This document shows, one piece after another, positions 15,331-23,917 of a DNA stretch of 26,643 bases (its first letter is position 1; each line of letters starts with the position of its first letter). A model generated the notes under the pieces. That model searched no databases. It was given only the letters and a program-made list of their open reading frames with translations, and was not told where the DNA came from. Position numbers and translations under genes: made by a program. The stretch spans positions 1-26,643 of the forward strand of contig CAVEPA010000016.1 of NCBI GenBank assembly GCA_963617485.1, read 5' to 3'. The DNA is from UBA1757 sp963617485. GTDB lineage: Bacteria > Bacteroidota > Bacteroidia > Bacteroidales > UBA1402.

Positions 15331-17892
15331 TTAGAACCAGCGAACCAGGCAGAAATCCTGACGGTGGGGCAGATCGGCATGCTTGGGGAACATACGGAAA
15401 GCGTAGCCGAAGTTGCCGGCCTTTTCGAGCACCACGGCCAGTTCGAACACCATCTTGCCGTTGTCGGCGCTCACCTGGTTCATCTCGTAGGTAAGAATCT
15501 TCTCTTCGCCGTCCTTGCCCTTGCTTTCCACCACCAGTTCAACGCCCAGGCCCGAATCGATACCGGCCTCAGTGGTATCCAGCACAACGCGCAACTGATG
15601 TTCGCTACCAACGGTAGCATTATTGAGCAAGGAGTCGGGCAGTTCCACCTTTTCCACCTTAATCTTGTCCCAAGCTTCCGACATCTTTTCCTTCCAAGCC
15701 ACCAGCGCACGGGCATTGGCATAGTTGTCGTCGCAAAGATAAGCCGAACGCTTGGCCAATTTGTTGTAGAAACGGTCCATGTAGTCGTCAATCATACGCT
15801 TGGTGGTGAATACCGGCGCAATCTGGGCGATAGAGTTCTTGATGTACTGTATCCACTCAGGCGAGAAGCCCTTGCTGTTCTTGGCATAATAAAGCGGGAT
15901 GATTTCGTTCTCCAGCATCGAATAGATGGTAGCGGCATCCAGCTGATCTTGGAAAGCCTGGTTCTGATAGGTACGCTTTTCGGTCAGACACCAGCCGGCA
16001 CCGGGCTTGTAGCCTTCGAGCCACCAGCCGTCCAGCACCGAGAAGTTGAGCACACCGTTCATCTCGGCCTTCTGGCCCGAAGTACCCGAAGCCTCCAACG
16101 GACGCGTAGGCGTGTTCAGCCAGATGTCCACACCCGAAATCAGGCGTTTGGCCAAAGCGATATCGTAGTTTTCCAGGAAGATGACCTTGCCGTGGAACTG
16201 GGGCATACGCGAAATCTCGATGATGCGCTTAATCAGGCCCTGACCGCCACCGTCGGCCGGGTGAGCCTTACCCGTAAAGATGAACTGCACGGGATACTGC
16301 GGATTATTGACGATGCGCGAAAGACGGTCCAAATCGGTAAAAAGCAGATGCGCACGCTTGTAAGTGGCAAAACGTCGGCCAAAACCGATAATCAAAGCAT
16401 TGGGATTGATCTTCTCGATGATGGACATCACGCGCGAAGGATCGCCCTGGGTCTGCAACCAATTGTTCTTGTACTTGGAGCGGATATATTCCACCAGCTG
16501 GTTCTTGAGCGACTGGCGGGTGGCCCAGATTTCTTCGTCGCTGACATCGTAGATTTTCTTGTAATACTCCTTGTTCGACTGGTCGTACATCCAGTCCTTG
16601 CCGAAGCGGGTAGCGTACAGATGCAACCATTCGGGAGCGGCCCAAGTGGGCAGATGCACACCGTTGGTTACGTAGCCCACATGCGACTCCGAAGGATAAT
16701 AGCCCTTCCAGATGGGAGCGAACATCTTCTTGGACACCTCGCCGTGCAGCTTGCTCACTCCGTTCACTTCCTGGCAGCAGTTGCAGGCGAAGACACTCAT
16801 GGAGAACTTCTCGTTCTTGTCGCCGGGGTTCTCGCGACCCAAGTCCATCAGTTCGTCCAGCGAGAGACCCAACTTGGCGGCATAGGCACTCATATATTTA
16901 CCGAACAGGCCCTGGTCGAAGCTGTCGTGACCGGCGGGCACCGGTGTGTGGCAAGTATACAGCGACGATGCGCGCACCACTTCGAGTGCCTGGTAGAAAG
17001 TGAGATGATCTTCTTCCATCAGATTGACCATACGCTCGGCGTTAATCAGAGCGGCATGGCCTTCGTTGCAATGATAAACCTGTTTCTTGATGCCCAAAGC
17101 CTTCAGCAGCTGGATACCGCCGATACCCAGCAGATATTCCTGCTTCATGCGGTTTTCCCAGTCGCCACCGTAAAGTTGGGCGGTGATATTGCGGTCGTAG
17201 TCGCTGTTGAGCGGATGGTCGGTATCCATCAGGTAAAGCTTCACGCGGCCCACCTGAGCCAACCACACATTGCAATGCACCGTAAAGCCGGGGAAAGCCA
17301 CAGCCAGCGACATAGGCGTATCATCAGCATTCTTCACCTGCTTGATAGGCAGAGAGTTGAACTGCTGCTGTTCGTAAATGGCAATCTGCTGTCCGTCGAT
17401 GGTAAGGCCCTGCGTAAAGTAGCCTTCGCGGTAGAGGAAGCCCACAGCCACCAGGTCGATGTTGCAGTCGGAAGCTTCCTTAATGTAGTCGCCGGCCAAA
17501 ACGCCCAGACCGCCGGAATAAATCTTCAACACTTCGGAAATACCGTATTCCATGCTGAAATAAGCCACACTGGGACGGTCCTTGCGAGGAGCCACATCCA
17601 TATAGCTGCGGTACTTGGCATAAATATCGTCCAGTTTCTTGACAAAGGCGGCATCGGCAGCCAGTTCGTCCAACTGAGGCATGCTCAAACGCGAGATGAA
17701 CAACACGGGGTTGCCGTTGCAAGCCGTCCAAAGCGCTTCGTCGATGTGACGGTACAAGTCTACGATTTCGTAATTCCAGGTCCACCAAAAGTTATAGGCA
17801 AGCTCCTGCATTTTTTCCAGACCCTTGGGCAAAGCCAAAGCCACGTTCACGGTAGACCATTTGGCCTCATTCGAACACAATTTCGTTTTCAT
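15331..17892 (-). CDS. glgP: Alpha-glucan (glycogen/maltodextrin) phosphorylase, GT35
   Basis: This 853-residue cytoplasmic enzyme releases glucose-1-phosphate from alpha-1,4-glucan ends. An N-terminal DUF3417 region (about 20-95, with ELAYNFWWTWNYE) precedes the phosphorylase core, the layout of the bacterial alpha-glucan phosphorylase family (TIGR02094 type) rather than the muscle/MalP type. The core has YFSMEYGISE and YHCNEGHAAL. The pyridoxal-phosphate lysine lies in PLEASGTSGQKAEMNG at K608. A C-terminal beta-rich extension (about 760-853) has the look of an Ig-like domain. The gene follows glycogen synthase by 33 bases on the same strand, so synthesis and breakdown of storage glycogen are encoded together. 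The start ATG at 17892 leaves a short gap with no competing start. Confidence 0.94.
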   Translation of the reverse strand: MKTKLCSNEAKWSTVNVALALPKGLEKMQELAYNFWWTWNYEIVDLYRHIDEALWTACNGNPVLFISRLSMPQLDELAADAAFVKKLDDIYAKYRSYMDVAPRKDRPSVAYFSMEYGISEVLKIYSGGLGVLAGDYIKEASDCNIDLVAVGFLYREGYFTQGLTIDGQQIAIYEQQQFNSLPIKQVKNADDTPMSLAVAFPGFTVHCNVWLAQVGRVKLYLMDTDHPLNSDYDRNITAQLYGGDWENRMKQEYLLGIGGIQLLKALGIKKQVYHCNEGHAALINAERMVNLMEEDHLTFYQALEVVRASSLYTCHTPVPAGHDSFDQGLFGKYMSAYAAKLGLSLDELMDLGRENPGDKNEKFSMSVFACNCCQEVNGVSKLHGEVSKKMFAPIWKGYYPSESHVGYVTNGVHLPTWAAPEWLHLYATRFGKDWMYDQSNKEYYKKIYDVSDEEIWATRQSLKNQLVEYIRSKYKNNWLQTQGDPSRVMSIIEKINPNALIIGFGRRFATYKRAHLLFTDLDRLSRIVNNPQYPVQFIFTGKAHPADGGGQGLIKRIIEISRMPQFHGKVIFLENYDIALAKRLISGVDIWLNTPTRPLEASGTSGQKAEMNGVLNFSVLDGWWLEGYKPGAGWCLTEKRTYQNQAFQDQLDAATIYSMLENEIIPLYYAKNSKGFSPEWIQYIKNSIAQIAPVFTTKRMIDDYMDRFYNKLAKRSAYLCDDNYANARALVAWKEKMSEAWDKIKVEKVELPDSLLNNATVGSEHQLRVVLDTTEAGIDSGLGVELVVESKGKDGEEKILTYEMNQVSADNGKMVFELAVVLEKAGNFGYAFRMFPKHADLPHRQDFCLVRWF

Positions 17893-17925
17893 ATTCGGTT
17901 TTATCGTTAATGAATGTAAATTTCT

Positions 17926-19680
17926 CTATTTGTTACGTTCGTCGCAACGGCGGCGAGCCAACTTGTAAGCTTCGTAGTAATATTTGATGAATTTCGACCA
18001 CTGGGCCTTGCGCGACATACTGCGCGCCTTCTTGCGCGTTTGAGCCATTTCCATAAAGTTCTTGCGCCAAAGACGGACGTAAGTGGCAGCCGCCTTGTCG
18101 GCCACTTCGGAGTAGTTGCCGTCGCAGCGGTTAATTACCGCCACACCGTTGTCTATATTCTCGCAGTCGGCCGTATCGGGACACAGCGAGGCAGCCCAAG
18201 AGCCAAAGCCCGAGAGCGAGGTGGTGATGGTGGGAATGGAAAAGGCGATGCTTTCGAGCGGCGTGTAGCCCCAAGGTTCGTAGTACGACAGGAAAGCCGT
18301 CAGGTCGAAACCTTGCAGCAGGTCGTAATAGTCCATATTGAAGATACCGTCCTGCCCATGCAGATAGCAAGGCACGAACACCACCTTTACCTTCTCGGCG
18401 AGCGTGTTGCCGAAACCTGCCGCCTTGATGGCATTGAGAATGCGGTCTTGCTCTATGTGGTTCATCCAGTGAGTGTTGTAGGGATGATAGATGGCTTCGC
18501 GCACATCCACGCGCAGCGACATATCGCTCGACATGTGACGCACGGGCTTGCCGTAACGCAACTGCGAAGCCTCTTCCAGCTCCTTGAGACGTTCCAGCAC
18601 TTCCCGACGCGGGGCGCTCACATCGCCCGGCACCAGAATATACGCCAGCACGGGACGATTCGAAGCCTCGGCCTGCAGCTTGTCTTGCAGACGACGCAGA
18701 CTCTCGATAAAAACATCCAAGCCCTTGTTGCGGAACTCGTAACGGCCCGAAGTGGCCAAGAGCAAGGTGTCTTCGGGCAGCTCGTAGCCAAAGAGGGCCT
18801 CTGCCACGTCGAGCAGCTTGGCGCGCGCTAGCGCGCGCGCCCGGTCAGCCTTATACAAAGGTGGTACGAAATCGTCCTCAAAGCCATTGGGCGTTACCAC
18901 ATCGGGTTGTTTTTCGAGCAACTGCGCACATTCGGCGGCCGTGATATCGCTCACGGTAGTAAAACAGTCGGCCTGCCAGGCAGCGGTCTTTTCGAGCGAA
19001 TGCTTGGCTTCCATATTCAGTTCGCGGGCCATTTGGTCGCCGTTGTAGGCCGACAGCCAGTCGTACAAAGGTTTGCCGTTGCCGCAAATGGAGCGGCCTA
19101 TCGAAGTAGCATGGGTGGTAAAGACCGTGGCAATGCCGGGCATCCGGCGTTTAAGGCAGAGCAGCCCCATGCCGCAGGTCCATTCGTGAAAATGCGCCGT
19201 AAAGCGCCCTTGGCCCACAAACTGCGTCAGCGAGCAAATCACCTCGGCACAGGCATAGGCAAACATGCAAGCTTCGCTGTAGTCGCCGTAGCCGTGCAGG
19301 GAATCCACCCGGTAGTCTTCCCACATTTGGGCGAAGATGCTGTCTTGACGGGCGTAATAGTCACGGAAATCCACCAGTATGGCCAAAGGCGAACCGGGAA
19401 CGTTCCAACGGCCGATGCGCACTTTGAAAAGTGCAGGCGCACTACCCTTTTCCAGGCTCTCGCGCCAGGCATCGAGCACGGTGGGCTGTTCGGTAAAATA
19501 GGCGTTTTCTTTATCGGGACAGTAAATGCGCTGGATATCCGGCCCCACGAAACAAAGGCGGTCGCCCAGCTGCTTGCCCAGTTGCTTGGCGTGTGTCGAC
19601 AAAACGGTGTAGATTCCCCCGATAGGGTTGCACACTTCCCAGGCAACTTCCACTAAAAAATTTTCTTGTTCTTCGTTCAC
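17926..19680 (-). CDS. Glycogen synthase, GT3 (eukaryotic/GYS-like) type
   Basis: This 584-residue cytoplasmic glycosyltransferase opens with VAWEVCNPIGGIYTVLSTHA, which resembles the N-terminus of yeast and animal glycogen synthase, not bacterial GT5 GlgA. FHEWTCGMGLL and FTTHATSIGRSI form the N-terminal Rossmann half. In the second half, SYYEPWGYTPLESIAFS has E468 and E476, with the same 8-residue spacing as the catalytic-site Glu pair of the GT3 family. The donor in this family is normally UDP-glucose (family knowledge). It is shorter than eukaryotic forms and lacks their phosphorylation tails. It leads a run with the glucan phosphorylase and YciO-like genes and has a -7 box 24 bases upstream. 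Inside the gene, bases 18821-18838 form a perfect GC-repeat palindrome. Confidence 0.92.
   Translation of the reverse strand: MNEEQENFLVEVAWEVCNPIGGIYTVLSTHAKQLGKQLGDRLCFVGPDIQRIYCPDKENAYFTEQPTVLDAWRESLEKGSAPALFKVRIGRWNVPGSPLAILVDFRDYYARQDSIFAQMWEDYRVDSLHGYGDYSEACMFAYACAEVICSLTQFVGQGRFTAHFHEWTCGMGLLCLKRRMPGIATVFTTHATSIGRSICGNGKPLYDWLSAYNGDQMARELNMEAKHSLEKTAAWQADCFTTVSDITAAECAQLLEKQPDVVTPNGFEDDFVPPLYKADRARALARAKLLDVAEALFGYELPEDTLLLATSGRYEFRNKGLDVFIESLRRLQDKLQAEASNRPVLAYILVPGDVSAPRREVLERLKELEEASQLRYGKPVRHMSSDMSLRVDVREAIYHPYNTHWMNHIEQDRILNAIKAAGFGNTLAEKVKVVFVPCYLHGQDGIFNMDYYDLLQGFDLTAFLSYYEPWGYTPLESIAFSIPTITTSLSGFGSWAASLCPDTADCENIDNGVAVINRCDGNYSEVADKAAATYVRLWRKNFMEMAQTRKKARSMSRKAQWSKFIKYYYEAYKLARRRCDERNK
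18821..18838. repeat. Perfect 18-base alternating GC palindrome inside glycogen synthase gene
   Basis: GCGCGCGCTAGCGCGCGC is a perfect palindrome of alternating purine and pyrimidine, coding on the minus strand for an Arg/Ala/Leu stretch (ARALARA, about residues 281-287). Confidence 0.9.
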
Positions 19681-19703
19681 GAAAAAAAGTATCTTTTCGG
19701 GCG

Positions 19704-19711
19704 CAAAAGTA
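19704..19711 (-). promoter_or_regulatory. Promoter -7 box of the glycogen operon
   Basis: On the minus strand this reads TACTTTTG, a full match to TAnnTTTG, followed by CGCC. The expected start near 19697 leaves a leader of about 17 nucleotides before the glycogen synthase ATG. No convincing -33 element at the standard spacing. Confidence 0.55.
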
Positions 19712-19830
19712 CATCACGCAAGCCAAGTAGCCGCAGATGCAAGCGTAAAAGTTCGACAATCTTTCTTAATTATTGTTTATCCCCCAAGACCTTTTACATT
19801 TATTGACAAGCCAATATTTATGCACATAAA

Positions 19831-19862
19831 TTTGTTTGTTCCTTATAAAAGGTGTACATTCG
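19831..19862 (+). promoter_or_regulatory. Likely promoter of apt
   Basis: TTTG (19831-19834), a 20-base spacer and TACATTCG (19855-19862) fit the Bacteroidetes pattern with one -7 mismatch. The predicted start is about 34 bases before the apt ATG. The rest of the 19681-19902 gap is AT-rich and shows no other structure. Confidence 0.5.
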
Positions 19863-19902
19863 CCCCGCATTTCGCAAAACTTGTCACTAACAAAGAAGAA
19901 CA

Positions 19903-20424
19903 ATGATAGAGAGATTAAAAAAGAGTCTTCGGACTGTACCCGACTTTCCGAAGCCGGGTGTGCTTTTCTACGATATCACCACTATGCTCAAGGACCCGGA
20001 AAGCCTGACCTTGGCCATAGATGCCCTATATGAAACTTACAAAGACAAAGGCATCACCAAAGTGGTGGGCATAGAATCCAGAGGTTTTATTTTAGGCGCA
20101 GCCCTGGCTGTCAAATTGGGTGCGGGCTTCATTCCCATCCGCAAGGCCGGCAAACTGCCCACGGCCGTCTACTCGGAGCGCTACGACTTGGAATATGGCA
20201 GCGCCGTGATGGAAATACATCAAGATGCCATCAGCCCCGACGATGTTGTGCTTATCCACGACGACTTGTTGGCCACTGGCGGTACCATGCTGGCAGCCAG
20301 ACATCTGGTAAGCAGGTTCAATCCCAAGAACATCTACCTCAACTGTATTATCGAGCTCAAGGAATTCGACGGACGCAGTCGTTTCCCCGACGACTACAAC
20401 CTGTTGACCCTGTTGCCATTCTAA
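19903..20424 (+). CDS. apt: Adenine phosphoribosyltransferase
   Basis: This 173-residue cytoplasmic enzyme converts adenine and PRPP to AMP and pyrophosphate. It has the full-length type I PRTase fold of bacterial Apt: VPDFPKPGVLFYDITTML (12-29) at the base-binding hood, GIESRGFILGAALAVKLG (56-73), the flexible-loop region RKAGKLP (80-86), and the PRPP-binding loop VLIHDDLLATGGTM (116-129). Length and motif order match bacterial orthologs closely. It precedes a Tsx-like outer-membrane protein and an AzgA-type permease on the same strand, although a terminator at 20430-20460 lies between, so it may be only partly cotranscribed with them. Confidence 0.96.
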   Translation: MIERLKKSLRTVPDFPKPGVLFYDITTMLKDPESLTLAIDALYETYKDKGITKVVGIESRGFILGAALAVKLGAGFIPIRKAGKLPTAVYSERYDLEYGSAVMEIHQDAISPDDVVLIHDDLLATGGTMLAARHLVSRFNPKNIYLNCIIELKEFDGRSRFPDDYNLLTLLPF

Positions 20425-20429
20425 GCCAC

Positions 20430-20460
20430 AAGGCCTGCCCCAAGCGGGCCTTCGCTTTTT
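20430..20460 (+). terminator. Intrinsic terminator downstream of apt
   Basis: AAGGCCTGC (20430-20438) and GCGGGCCTT (20444-20452) form a 9-base stem with one U-G pair and a 5-base loop, followed by CGCTTTTT. It starts 5 bases after the apt stop and could limit read-through into the DUF5020 gene. Confidence 0.82.
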
Positions 20461-20489
20461 CAAGCACTAACTTTCCTTATTTATACATT

Positions 20490-21224
20490 ATGAGAAAATC
20501 ATTCATTGCGGCAATTATTGCCGTTGCGTTCATGGCTCAAGGAGCTATGGCACAGACCAATCTCCAGACTTTCTGGGATTTCAGTCGCGGTCACGTCACC
20601 ACTACCCTCGAGGGCTACTACGGCGACGATTGGGGTGACACCTTCTTCTTTGTCGATTACGACTACAACGCTCAGGACAATGACAAGAACTTCGTTGGCG
20701 TTAGCGGCAGCTACTTCGAAATTGCCCGTGGTCTGAACTTCTGGAAGAATACTGCTTTGAAAGACCTCAGCGCACACGTTGAATACAACGGCGGCGTAGG
20801 TTTCGGCAGCCAAAACTTCCTGTTCGGTGCCAACTACTTCATGCACAATGCCGATTTCAGCAACACCTTCACCTTCGAGTTGATGTACAAGACCTTCAAC
20901 AACGGTGCCAGCAGCGACACGCCTCTCCAGTTCACCTTCGTTTGGGGCATGGACCGTCTCTTCGGCGTTGACGGCCTCAAGTTCAGCGGCTTTGCCGATA
21001 TCTGGGGCGAAAACACCAAGTTCTGGTACAACGATCCTCTCGACGACCAGGCCGAAGAAGGCAAGTTCATCTTCATCTCCGAGCCTCAGCTCTGGTACAA
21101 CGTCGGCAAGCTTGTCGGTGTAGACAACCTGCACATCGGTACCGAAGTGGAACTCAGCTACAATTTTGCCGGCAACAGCGGTTTCTACTGCCGTCCTTGC
21201 CTGGGTACCAAGTGGGTCTTCTAA
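20490..21224 (+). CDS. DUF5020-family outer-membrane beta-barrel, Tsx-like nucleoside channel
   Basis: This 244-residue protein has a clear signal peptide (MRKSFIAAIIAVAFMAQGAMA, cleaved before QTN). The mature part is rich in aromatic residues alternating with polar ones, as in amphipathic strands (TTTLEGYYGDDWGDTFFFVD, FTFELMYKTFNN, LQFTFVWGMDRLF), and ends in a Phe (KWVF), the usual C-terminal signal for outer-membrane barrels. I recognise the pattern as DUF5020, related to the nucleoside-specific Tsx channel. The AzgA-type purine permease follows after 11 bases, so a role in letting nucleobases or nucleosides cross the outer membrane is a good inference. A weak -7-like TAACTTTC at 20468-20475 could give it a promoter of its own after the apt terminator. 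Confidence 0.85.
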   Translation: MRKSFIAAIIAVAFMAQGAMAQTNLQTFWDFSRGHVTTTLEGYYGDDWGDTFFFVDYDYNAQDNDKNFVGVSGSYFEIARGLNFWKNTALKDLSAHVEYNGGVGFGSQNFLFGANYFMHNADFSNTFTFELMYKTFNNGASSDTPLQFTFVWGMDRLFGVDGLKFSGFADIWGENTKFWYNDPLDDQAEEGKFIFISEPQLWYNVGKLVGVDNLHIGTEVELSYNFAGNSGFYCRPCLGTKWVF

Positions 21225-21235
21225 ATTGAACCGCT

Positions 21236-22537
21236 ATGTCTAATTTCCTTAGCAAAGCTTTCGGCTTCGAAGCCGGCAAGCATAAGGTTCGTACCGAGAT
21301 AGTAGCCGGTATCACCACCTTCCTGACCATGGCCTATATTCTGGCCGTGAACCCCAGCATTTTCAGCGCTATTCCCGGCATGCCCACCGGCGCCGTATTC
21401 ACCGCTACCGCTCTGGCCGCCATCGTCGGTACGCTGGCTATGTCTATCTACGCCAAGAAGCCCTTCGGCCTTGCCCCCGGTATGGGTCTGAACGCCTTCT
21501 TCGTCTTCACCGTTTGCCTGGGTATGGGCTACAGCTGGCAATTCGCCTTGACGGCCGTGCTTATCGAAGGTGTCATCTTCATCATCCTCTCGGCCACCAA
21601 GGTGCGCGAAATGATTGTCGATGCCATTCCCGCTTCACTCAAGAACGCCATCGGTGCCGGTATCGGTCTGTACATTGCCTTTATCGGTCTGCAGAACGCC
21701 GGTATCATCGCCAACAACGACTCTACACTGGTTACCCTGGGCAACCTCAAGAGCGCAACCAGTCTGCTGTTCATCATCGGTCTGTTCCTGACCTCCATCT
21801 TGGTAGTACTCAAGGTGAAAGGCGGTATCCTTATCGGTATGCTGGCCACCACCATCATCGGTATCCCCATGGGTCTGACCAACTTCAGCGGCGTGGTTTC
21901 CATGCCCGAATCCATCGCTCCCATTTTCTGCCAGTTCGAATGGAGCCAGGTATTCTCTTGGGATATGCTTATCGTGGTCTTCACCTTCCTGTTCATTGAT
22001 ATGTTCGACACCATCGGTACGGTGGTTGGCGTATCTGTCAAGTCGGGCATGATCGACAAAGACGGTCACGTTGACGGTATCAGCAAGATTCTGATGGCCG
22101 ACGCTGTTGCCACCACTGCCGGTGCCTGCTTCGGTACTTCTACCACCACCACCTACATCGAAAGCGCATCGGGTGTTGCCGAAGGCGGACGCACGGGTCT
22201 TACCTCGTTTGTCATCGCTGTTTGCTTCGCCATTGCCCTGCTCTTCTCGCCCATTTTCCTGGCCATCCCCAGTGCCGCTACCGGTGCCGTGCTGGTTATT
22301 GTGGGTGTCATGATGATGGCTCCTATCCGCAACATCGACTGGAGCGACTATTCCGAAGCCATTCCTGCCTTTGTTACGGCTGTGATGATGCCTCTGTCGT
22401 ACAGCATCGCCCACGGTATCCTGCTGGGTATGATTACCTACGTGGTTATCAACGCCATATCGGGTAAGTTCAAGAAAATCAGCGTCACCATGTGGGTATT
22501 GGCCATTCTCTTCATCCTGCGCTACATCTTTATGTAA
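21236..22537 (+). CDS. NCS2/AzgA-type purine (adenine/guanine/hypoxanthine) permease
   Basis: This 433-residue inner-membrane protein has about 12-14 hydrophobic segments. The N-terminus EIVAGITTFLTMAYILAVNP and LAPGMGLNAFFVFTVCLGMG are hallmarks of the AzgA/PbuG/GhxP branch. The substrate-site region FLFIDMFDTIGTVVGV and the later FGTSTTTTYIESASGVAEGG are conserved in nucleobase transporters of this group. Family members import adenine, guanine or hypoxanthine by proton symport (family knowledge). It follows the Tsx-like barrel by 11 bases and shares the locus with apt, which makes adenine the most economical substrate guess. It ends at a bidirectional terminator. Confidence 0.92.
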   Translation: MSNFLSKAFGFEAGKHKVRTEIVAGITTFLTMAYILAVNPSIFSAIPGMPTGAVFTATALAAIVGTLAMSIYAKKPFGLAPGMGLNAFFVFTVCLGMGYSWQFALTAVLIEGVIFIILSATKVREMIVDAIPASLKNAIGAGIGLYIAFIGLQNAGIIANNDSTLVTLGNLKSATSLLFIIGLFLTSILVVLKVKGGILIGMLATTIIGIPMGLTNFSGVVSMPESIAPIFCQFEWSQVFSWDMLIVVFTFLFIDMFDTIGTVVGVSVKSGMIDKDGHVDGISKILMADAVATTAGACFGTSTTTTYIESASGVAEGGRTGLTSFVIAVCFAIALLFSPIFLAIPSAATGAVLVIVGVMMMAPIRNIDWSDYSEAIPAFVTAVMMPLSYSIAHGILLGMITYVVINAISGKFKKISVTMWVLAILFILRYIFM

Positions 22538-22554
22538 TGCACTGAAAAGGCTAT

Positions 22555-22599
22555 AAAAAAAGAGTGACTATCGGCCCTCGGGCAGGTAGTCACTTTTTT
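22555..22599. terminator. Bidirectional terminator between purine permease and NSS transporter genes
   Basis: AGTGACTA (22563-22570) pairs with TAGTCACT (22587-22594); the stem continues inward with two more pairs, one mismatch and a four-base GC helix. T runs flank both ends (T6 on the plus strand, T7 read on the minus strand), so it can stop both converging transcripts. Confidence 0.9.
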
Positions 22600-22616
22600 G
22601 TATCTACAACCTAGAA

Positions 22617-23909
22617 TTAGAATATCAGGTTCGAGAGGAAGATAACCAGAACGGTGAGCGGTGCCAAGTAGCGGATGGCGAAATACAGCACCGGAAACCA
22701 CTTGCGGTTGACAGTGCCACCATTGGTCAGTTCGTCGTAGACATCGCTGCGGCGCATACGCCAACCAACGAAAATCACCACCAACAAAGCACCGATGGTG
22801 AGCAGGAAATTCGACGAGAAAGCATCGAGCAAGCCAAAAGCCTTCAGCGAGAACACGCTCACCAAGCCCAAGAGCCAGGTAAAGGCAAACACAGCCACGC
22901 AGGCCCAACCGCGTTTCAAGCCCTTTTCTTCGGTAAGAAAGGCCACGCCCACCTCAAGAAGCGATACGCTCGAGGTCATGGCAGCCACGATAATGGCAAA
23001 GAAGAAAGCCGCAGCCACCACCACGCTCAGCAGATGCGAACTGGCACCCATACTGGAAAAAACATTGGGCAAAGTCTGGAAAATCAAACCCGGGCCGGAA
23101 CTGGGTTCCACACCCGAAGCGAACACGGCCGGCATAATGGCAAAGCCCGCCAACACAGCAAAAGCCAAGTCGGCAACGGCCGTACCCGCCCCCGTCACCA
23201 GCAGGTTTTCGCGCCGCTTCACATAAGAGGAATACGTCAGCACGATGCCCATGCCCAGCGAGAGCGAATAGAAACTTTGGCCCAGAGCAAAGGAGAAAGT
23301 CTTGGCGCTCAGCTTGGAAAAATCGGGCTTCAGCAAATAGGAAACACCCTTTTCCGCGCCGGGCATATTCAGCGAATACACCATAATCAGCACTATCAGC
23401 ACAAAGAGCGCCGGAATGGAAATCTTATTGAACTTCTCTATGCCGCTCTTCACGCCCAAGGCCACGATAAGCGAGGAGATTCCCAAGAACAAAGTATTGA
23501 AGCCCAGCACTTTCCAGCCCGTCGGAACGAACTCGCCAAAGTGGAGGCCGAAAGATTTCACAAAGTACTCGCAAGACCAGCCGCCCACCACACTGTAGTA
23601 CGAAACGATAATCATCGGGGTAAGCACCGACAGGTAGCCCAGCACCTGCCAGCCCGTACCGGGAGCCAGCTTCTTCATGGCGCCTATGGCATTGGCGTGG
23701 CTGCGTCGGCCTATCACCGTCTCGGCCAAGAAAATTGGCAAAGAGAGCAGAAACGAGCACAAGACATACACCAGCACAAAGGCCGCACCGCCATATTCTC
23801 CCACCATATAAGGGAAGCGCCAAACATTGCCCAGGCCTATGGCAGAGCCGGCAAACGCCATAATCACGGCCGCACGGCCGCCAAAATTTTCACGCGAATT
23901 CTTATCCAT
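22617..23909 (-). CDS. NSS-family sodium-dependent transporter (amino acid symporter-like)
   Basis: This 430-residue inner-membrane protein has about 11-12 helices. The first unwound helix, AGSAIGLGNVWRFPYM (20-35), carries the sodium and substrate-site residues typical of LeuT, TnaT and MhsT. The ATG at 23909 was chosen because MDKNSRENFGGRAAVIMAF matches the usual start; an in-frame ATG at 23948 would overlap the trpS coding end. Bacterial NSS proteins import amino acids such as leucine, tyrosine or tryptophan with sodium (family knowledge). It lies 8 bases after trpS, which makes tryptophan a reasonable substrate guess but no more than that. It is closed by the bidirectional terminator. 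Confidence 0.9.
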   Translation of the reverse strand: MDKNSRENFGGRAAVIMAFAGSAIGLGNVWRFPYMVGEYGGAAFVLVYVLCSFLLSLPIFLAETVIGRRSHANAIGAMKKLAPGTGWQVLGYLSVLTPMIIVSYYSVVGGWSCEYFVKSFGLHFGEFVPTGWKVLGFNTLFLGISSLIVALGVKSGIEKFNKISIPALFVLIVLIMVYSLNMPGAEKGVSYLLKPDFSKLSAKTFSFALGQSFYSLSLGMGIVLTYSSYVKRRENLLVTGAGTAVADLAFAVLAGFAIMPAVFASGVEPSSGPGLIFQTLPNVFSSMGASSHLLSVVVAAAFFFAIIVAAMTSSVSLLEVGVAFLTEEKGLKRGWACVAVFAFTWLLGLVSVFSLKAFGLLDAFSSNFLLTIGALLVVIFVGWRMRRSDVYDELTNGGTVNRKWFPVLYFAIRYLAPLTVLVIFLSNLIF

Positions 23910-23917
23910 AGATATGG

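Noticed and set aside
15364..17910. An 848-codon open frame on the plus strand, fully opposite the glucan phosphorylase gene
   Set aside because: Its translation is His/Gln/Val-rich without family motifs, while the minus strand encodes a complete GT35 enzyme with its PLP lysine. GC-rich third positions keep the antisense frame open.
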